Assembly: GCF_000308455.1 (NCBI RefSeq)
Contig: NZ_BAFP01000031.1
Coordinates: 1-64,000, forward strand
DNA: 64,000 nt
Direction of reading: 5' to 3'
Origin: Nocardia abscessus NBRC 100374
GTDB taxonomy: Bacteria > Actinomycetota > Actinomycetes > Mycobacteriales > Mycobacteriaceae
The position numbers and the translations under genes are program-made. The notes below the pieces were generated by a model. That model saw only the letters and a list, made by a program, of their open reading frames with translations, ran no database searches and was not told the DNA's origin. This document shows positions 63,387-64,000 of this stretch, piece after piece (positions within the stretch are counted from its first letter, which is position 1; each line of letters opens with the position of its first letter).

Positions 63387-63734
63387 ATGGTGAACTACGC
63401 CGAGGAAGCCAGGCAACTCGGCGCCGAGAACCAGCGCCGAATGTCACTGCTGCTCGACGAGATCCAGGCGATCAACGAGGAGACCGCGGCGACCGGCCGG
63501 GAGTTCGCCGACCGCCTGGTCGCCGACATGAACGAATTCTGGACTGCGCATGCGGGCGAACCGGACGAGGCCGCGGTCGAGGCGGAGAAGCAACGGCTGG
63601 AAGACGAAGCGCGGGAGCAGCGCGAGGCCATCGCCCGGTCGATGGCCGCCCGCCGGGCGAATCAGACGGTCACTCCGGTCGACGATGAGGACGAGGAGGC
63701 CAAGTTCTACCAGCGCAAGAGCTGGCTGATCTGA
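63387..63734 (+). CDS. Small coiled-coil protein of unknown function
   Basis: The 115-residue protein is highly charged and likely a long helix or coiled coil (AEEARQLGAENQRRMSLLLD, EAEKQRLEDEAREQREAIA). It ends with KFYQRKSWLI, a short conserved-looking tail. It has no WXG motif or signal. GGAGGGG precedes the ATG. It is the last gene of the + strand run and is convergent with the partial gene at the window edge. Confidence 0.65.
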   Translation: MVNYAEEARQLGAENQRRMSLLLDEIQAINEETAATGREFADRLVADMNEFWTAHAGEPDEAAVEAEKQRLEDEAREQREAIARSMAARRANQTVTPVDDEDEEAKFYQRKSWLI

Positions 63735-63761
63735 CCGGCGCGGCGGCCTTCGGCGTCCGCG

Positions 63762-64000
63762 CTACCGCCGCAGCAGTGCGGCGAGTTGCCCCACCTTCAG
63801 CTTCGGCGCCTCATCCTCCTGGGGCGCGTCCGGGTCGACGACGGTGGTGTGCGGGATGACTTCGTCCGGGTCCGCGAAGGCGCGGTAGGTCTTGTCGCCC
63901 GCCAGCGTGGCGAGCAGGTAACCGGCCAGCAGCGCGCGGGTGGTGCGGGCGGTCTTGGCTTCGTGCTTGCCCGCGCCCACGGCGGCGAGCACGCGGCGGC
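63762..64000 (-). CDS. Unidentified protein, C-terminal part
   Basis: The frame is open to the window edge, so the 5' part is missing. About 79 residues are visible: a basic helix then ARTTRALLAGYLLATLAGDK, then an acidic Pro-containing stretch and a final LKVGQLAALLRR. Possible internal start at 63992 (GTG) has no clear ribosome site. No family is recognised. Confidence 0.55.
   Translation of the reverse strand, partial: RRVLAAVGAGKHEAKTARTTRALLAGYLLATLAGDKTYRAFADPDEVIPHTTVVDPDAPQEDEAPKLKVGQLAALLRR

Noticed and set aside
1..64000. rRNA or tRNA genes
   Set aside because: No tRNA-like cloverleaf ends or rRNA motifs were noticed; a dedicated scan (tRNAscan-SE, barrnap) could settle it.

Overview
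The window is chromosomal DNA from a high-GC, mycolate-type actinomycete, most likely Nocardia or a close relative. The evidence is type VII (ESX) secretion genes, WXG100 proteins, several DUF7373-type lipoproteins, F420/LLM enzymes, GTG/TTG starts, and a ribosomal-protein layout like that of mycobacteria (infA-rpmJ-rpsM-rpsK-rpsD-rpoA-rplQ-truA, then rplM-rpsI-glmM with ESX genes between). The genus is inferred from gene content; no rRNA or tRNA gene was seen.

Layout. (1) 1-6041: end of a first type VII locus, eccD (cut by the window edge), mycP and eccC on the + strand. (2) 6135-8219: a GntR regulator/GNAT acetyltransferase pair and a DUF4254-like gene. (3) 8284-11853: a giant proline-rich EspI/ParA-like P-loop protein. 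(4) 12335-17196: the infA-to-truA translation operon, with unusually structured spacers around rpmJ. (5) 17248-30684: accessory and metabolic genes: Hsp20, an LLM oxidoreductase, an MHS transporter, a two-component system fused in operon to an orphan TAXI lipoprotein, a CsoR copper regulator with a clear operator, MTA phosphorylase plus epimerase, an NmrA-like protein, a repeat-rich gene desert and an FMN reductase. (6) 28781-55430: a second, ESX-4-like type VII locus with eccE, mycP, eccD, eccC, an Rv3446c-like gene and esxU/esxT, followed by an interposed module of a Ser/Thr kinase, three paralogous lipoproteins, two FHA proteins (one an ABC exporter of the Rv1747 type), a zinc metallopeptidase and a second Hsp70-like protein. 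(7) 55607-58148: rplM-rpsI-glmM. (8) 58149-64000: a tandem-repeat gap, an ABC-F protein, PspC and a short run of EspC-like, WXG-like and small acidic proteins.

How the parts fit. Two sets of EccC/EccD/MycP within about 37 kb point to a duplicated ESX-4-type secretion system. EccB is missing from both visible sets and may lie just upstream of base 1. The kinase, lipoprotein, FHA and ABC genes between esxUT and rplM look like a phospho-signalling and envelope module attached to the secretion locus. Two proteins bordering that module look like divergent Hsp70/actin-fold proteins. The 61-63.7 kb genes look like substrates or accessory proteins of such systems.

All readings are by eye from translation and motif recognition; no database search was run.
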